A stretch of DNA of 64,000 nt, from positions 22,003 to 86,002 of the forward strand of contig CAYJPA010000012.1 of the NCBI GenBank assembly GCA_964371945.1, written 5' to 3'. Each line of letters begins with the position of its first letter. Position 1 is the first letter of the stretch. The notes under the pieces were generated by a model. That model made no database searches, was not told where the DNA came from, and worked only from the letters and a program-made list of their open reading frames with translations. The stretch comes from CAYJPA01 sp964371945 (GTDB taxonomy: Bacteria; Chloroflexota; Chloroflexia; Thermomicrobiales; UBA6265). The position numbers and the translations under genes were made by a program. This document shows positions 61,640-64,000 of the stretch, one piece after another.

Positions 61640-62878
61640 TCAGTCACTCTCACGGGAGATGATGAGGACTGGTTCTTCGTCTTCATCGCTGTCTTCGACT
61701 GAATCGGCAACGGCTGGGGACGCGACTTCATCGACGCCCCAGTCGTCGACTTCGCTGCTATCATCGTCGGATGAGTCATCGAGATAGACGCCGTCGCTGA
61801 GATCGACGCTGACGTCGTTCAGGTGGTCTTGGCCGCCGTCATTCGAGATCCCGATCGGGTAGAACCAATCGCAACCAAGACTCATGCCATCGACCAGTTC
61901 CTGCTGGATTTCATTCCCTGCCGAGTCGACGAGGGTGTCTACTCCGTGAGCAACATAGCCGTCGCCGTAGATCACGAAATTGCAATAGACGACCGTTGGA
62001 CGATCATCGAATGCTCGATCGAGAGACTCGATCGTGACGATTCCAGGTGAAAGCGATGGGAATTGAGCGATTCCGTTGCCGTCCGTGACGTCGTTCGCGA
62101 CGGGACCTGAATCGTTGTAGATGTTGACCTCAGCTCCAGTCAGTGGTTGGCAGACTTCAATCAGTGCACCATGTGAGAGATCGCTCTCGGCTGATGTCGA
62201 CTTGCAGACGAAGGTGTTGATCCCAACCTGAGCACCTGAATTCGTGGGAACTGAGACGTCGGCCGCGACCTCTAACTCGCTGTCGAAAACGTTTTCGTCA
62301 TAGGGCAGAGCTGGTTTCGGGGTCACGAACCAATCGCAATAGAAGAACTGGCCGTATCCGATCTCCTGGGTCAGTCCACCATTTGAGAGCGGCGCCTGGA
62401 ACCAGGCCCCGTCGTCGACGTGGCAGAAGGCGAAGGGGCGCTTGTGATTCACGGGAATCTCTTCCTCGATAAATATTTTGCCCGAGCCGACTCCGCTCCA
62501 GGTGTAAAGCCAATCCGTGGTTCCGATATGCTCGCCGTAGTTGTCATAGAGATGAAAGGTGATCGGCTCAATCGGGTTGTTGCAGCCGGCCACGGCGTCG
62601 TAATAGTTCACATTGACAACATCGTAGCCGGCCGGGCAACCGTGGACATTGAACATGACTTCGTTGTCGTAGTCCTCATCAATCAGAGGATCGACGAAAA
62701 ACGTGCCGGTGGTTTCTCCAACGACATCAGTGTTGAAGAGCTTGGCCTCGTCGTTGGCGGAGACGCTTCCCGCAAACCCAAGCGAGAGGGCGATCAGGAT
62801 CAAAGCGATCGTGGACCGAACTGGTGCGACCAATGAGCGAAACATATCGAAGGTCGTCTGGTGAATGTGGCGATTCAT
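61640..62878 (-). CDS. Exported cysteine-containing acidic protein, unknown function
   Basis: 412 residues from ATG 62878 (GAGGAGGG eight bases upstream; the longer frame has a polar leader). The signal peptide is STIALILIALSLGFAGSVSA. The mature part contains several aromatic-cysteine motifs that recur: AFCHVDDGAWF, FFYCDWFVTP, VYCNFVIYGDGYVAHG and LGCDWFYPIG. In the middle (TGAEVNIYNDSGPVANDV) there is a prealbumin/CNA-B-like strand pattern. The last ~60 residues are Asp/Ser/Glu-rich and probably disordered. It may be a disulfide-stabilised cell-surface protein. No catalytic motif recognised. It ends with its own terminator. Confidence 0.75.
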   Translation of the reverse strand: MNRHIHQTTFDMFRSLVAPVRSTIALILIALSLGFAGSVSANDEAKLFNTDVVGETTGTFFVDPLIDEDYDNEVMFNVHGCPAGYDVVNVNYYDAVAGCNNPIEPITFHLYDNYGEHIGTTDWLYTWSGVGSGKIFIEEEIPVNHKRPFAFCHVDDGAWFQAPLSNGGLTQEIGYGQFFYCDWFVTPKPALPYDENVFDSELEVAADVSVPTNSGAQVGINTFVCKSTSAESDLSHGALIEVCQPLTGAEVNIYNDSGPVANDVTDGNGIAQFPSLSPGIVTIESLDRAFDDRPTVVYCNFVIYGDGYVAHGVDTLVDSAGNEIQQELVDGMSLGCDWFYPIGISNDGGQDHLNDVSVDLSDGVYLDDSSDDDSSEVDDWGVDEVASPAVADSVEDSDEDEEPVLIISRESD

Positions 62879-63111
62879 TGAAATCCCTCCTCGACCGCGT
62901 CGCCGGTCTGTCTGATTCCCGAACTGGCGCCGGTGAGCTCGACCTGGCGTAGATGCATCATGCTTTCGGCCGTGGCGCGCACCATCCGTGACTTCACCCA
63001 TTCACCCACGGGCGAAACACGGGCGGGCATTCATTGACTACCTTTGACCCGCGGTTGAGAATTCCGGGGCAAGTGATTGAAGGGTCCGATAGGTCTGGGA
63101 AAGGGCATTGA
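62879..63111. promoter_or_regulatory. Divergent promoter region
   Basis: About 230 bases between the divergent exported-protein and GNAT-like genes. It must contain both promoters; I see no convincing -35/-10 pair or dyad. Confidence 0.35.
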
Positions 63112-64000
63112 GTGGGGGCCATCAACCATCAGCTGGATATTGCTCCCCGGCCGCCAGCAGAATCCGTGAGCTCGGCGATTACGCCTCAGGATTTGGGTTT
63201 TCGCCCGGTCAGCGACCTCGGCGAACCGCTCGCCTGGACGAAACAGATCGGCGACCGGCAGTTCTCCTTTCGCATCTTGCGTACCTTGAACGAGCTCGAG
63301 CCGACCGAAGCCCTCCAGCGGGCGGGATTCGGCGTTTCCGACATCGATCTCATTCCGCCGAACGCGCTGACCAGCGCTCACGACACGGGCGGCGACGTGA
63401 TCGCGGTCTTCCCATCGCCGATTGAGAGCGCTGAGTTGGCCGGTTATTGCGTCTGTTACGGCGGATTTGTCCATCGACGGCCGCGCCTGCTGTCGGACTT
63501 TCTGGTCGTACGCAAAGAAATGCGCTCATTCGGACTCGGGACTGAGCTAAAAAGGCTTCAAGCCGCAATTGCCCTCGAACGCGGGTTTACTGAGATCGTG
63601 TGGACGGTCGATCCGCTGCGCGCGGCTAACGCCCGGCTCAATTTTGAAAAGCTGGGCGCAGTTTCGAGCGAATACGAGATCAACAGATACGGTGAAGGCT
63701 TTGCGACTGGCCTCTACGGCGGGATGCCGACCGATCGCCTGCACATCTCTTGGCATATCGGTTCAAATCGCGTGCGCGAACGGCTTTTGGGCATCGCACA
63801 GCCGCTCACTCTCAATGATATCGATGATCTGCTTCACTTTGACCCGGACAGGCGGGATGCCGAGCGCGCCTTGATCCACATCCCAAGTGACATCGATTCA
63901 CTGCTGGGTGTCGATCCGAACGCCGCGCTGCGGTGGCGGTTATCGTTGCGCGCCACACTGCCGGCCGCGTTCGCCGCGGGATTCGTGATCACCGGCTTCG
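63112..64000 (+). CDS. GNAT-superfamily acetyltransferase (COG3375-like), 3' end outside window
   Basis: At least 296 codons, open at the window edge. GTG 63112 is the first start after an in-frame TGA at 63109; AAAGGG precedes it. After a ~20-residue leader the protein reads LGFRPVSDLGEPLAW, GGFVHRRPRLLSDFLVVRKE, RSFGLGTELKRLQAAIALER (acyl-CoA-binding loop and helix) and WTVDPLRAANARLNFEKLGA, the pattern of the COG3375 GNAT proteins. These occur near menaquinone or N-acylamino acid racemase genes in other bacteria; the rest of the operon is outside the window. Confidence 0.75.
   Translation, partial: MGAINHQLDIAPRPPAESVSSAITPQDLGFRPVSDLGEPLAWTKQIGDRQFSFRILRTLNELEPTEALQRAGFGVSDIDLIPPNALTSAHDTGGDVIAVFPSPIESAELAGYCVCYGGFVHRRPRLLSDFLVVRKEMRSFGLGTELKRLQAAIALERGFTEIVWTVDPLRAANARLNFEKLGAVSSEYEINRYGEGFATGLYGGMPTDRLHISWHIGSNRVRERLLGIAQPLTLNDIDDLLHFDPDRRDAERALIHIPSDIDSLLGVDPNAALRWRLSLRATLPAAFAAGFVITGF

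Noticed and set aside
1..64000. tRNA, rRNA and CRISPR elements
   Set aside because: No TPsiC-arm-like motif in a cloverleaf context, no rRNA-like sequence and no regularly spaced direct repeats were found by eye.

Overview
The window is a bacterial chromosome segment of moderately high GC with dense coding, many GTG/TTG starts and frequent 4-bp start/stop overlaps. The gene families point to a Chloroflexota bacterium, most like the Thermomicrobia side of the phylum: a DUF2298 (Chlor_Arch_YYY) membrane protein, several Uma2-family proteins, large ATPase-LuxR regulators, Tat-exported solute-binding proteins and short 6-TM sensor-like proteins. The taxonomic placement is inference. No rRNA, tRNA, CRISPR array or phage module was recognised.

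Layout. 1-6000: c-di-GMP genes (two tandem PAS-GGDEF cyclases and a membrane HD-GYP protein broken by one in-frame amber codon) around a citrate synthase. 6000-10050: a membrane-anchored coiled-coil protein, a Tat-exported unknown, a VapBC-type toxin-antitoxin pair with a perfect palindromic operator, and a FUSC-type membrane protein. 10070-18240: an eight-gene minus-strand operon, arsR-hyfBCEFGHI, coding for a membrane-bound group 4 [NiFe] hydrogenase whose large subunit ends exactly at the C-terminal CxxC motif. 18270-28640: a serine hydrolase, two tandemly duplicated Uma2 genes, a YdiJ-like FAD/Fe-S dehydrogenase, a third Uma2 gene, a MITE-like element, two exported proteins (cupredoxin and beta-propeller) and a complete IS630-family insertion sequence whose insertion supplies the last base of the preceding stop codon.

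28770-37300: a DUF2298 protein, a PAP2 phosphatase, a cluster of very small ORFs with strong ribosome binding sites, an amidase with a GatC-like partner, and an Rrf2 regulator followed by an MFS efflux pump. 37490-48650: an MMPL/RND transporter, a peptide ABC transporter lacking its ATPases, a DMT exporter, an AhpD-like/MarR divergent pair around a perfect 32-bp palindrome, a GNAT/CocE-type hydrolase operon and a small membrane protein. 48660-53000: a probably frameshifted gene, a parAB pair, an acidic unknown protein and three tiny minus-strand genes. 53660-61520: two PspA/IM30 paralogues with two paralogous small membrane proteins, flanked by two large ATPase-LuxR regulators. 61640-64000: an exported cysteine-containing acidic protein and the start of a GNAT-like protein that runs off the window.

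The themes are membrane energy conservation (Hyf), envelope stress (Psp, LuxR ATPases, efflux), and local rearrangement by duplication and an IS630-type element. The most unusual items are the processing-independent hydrogenase large subunit beside an altered ferredoxin subunit, the doubled Psp/membrane-protein module, and the small-ORF loci at 32.3-33.2 kb and 52.3-53.0 kb.
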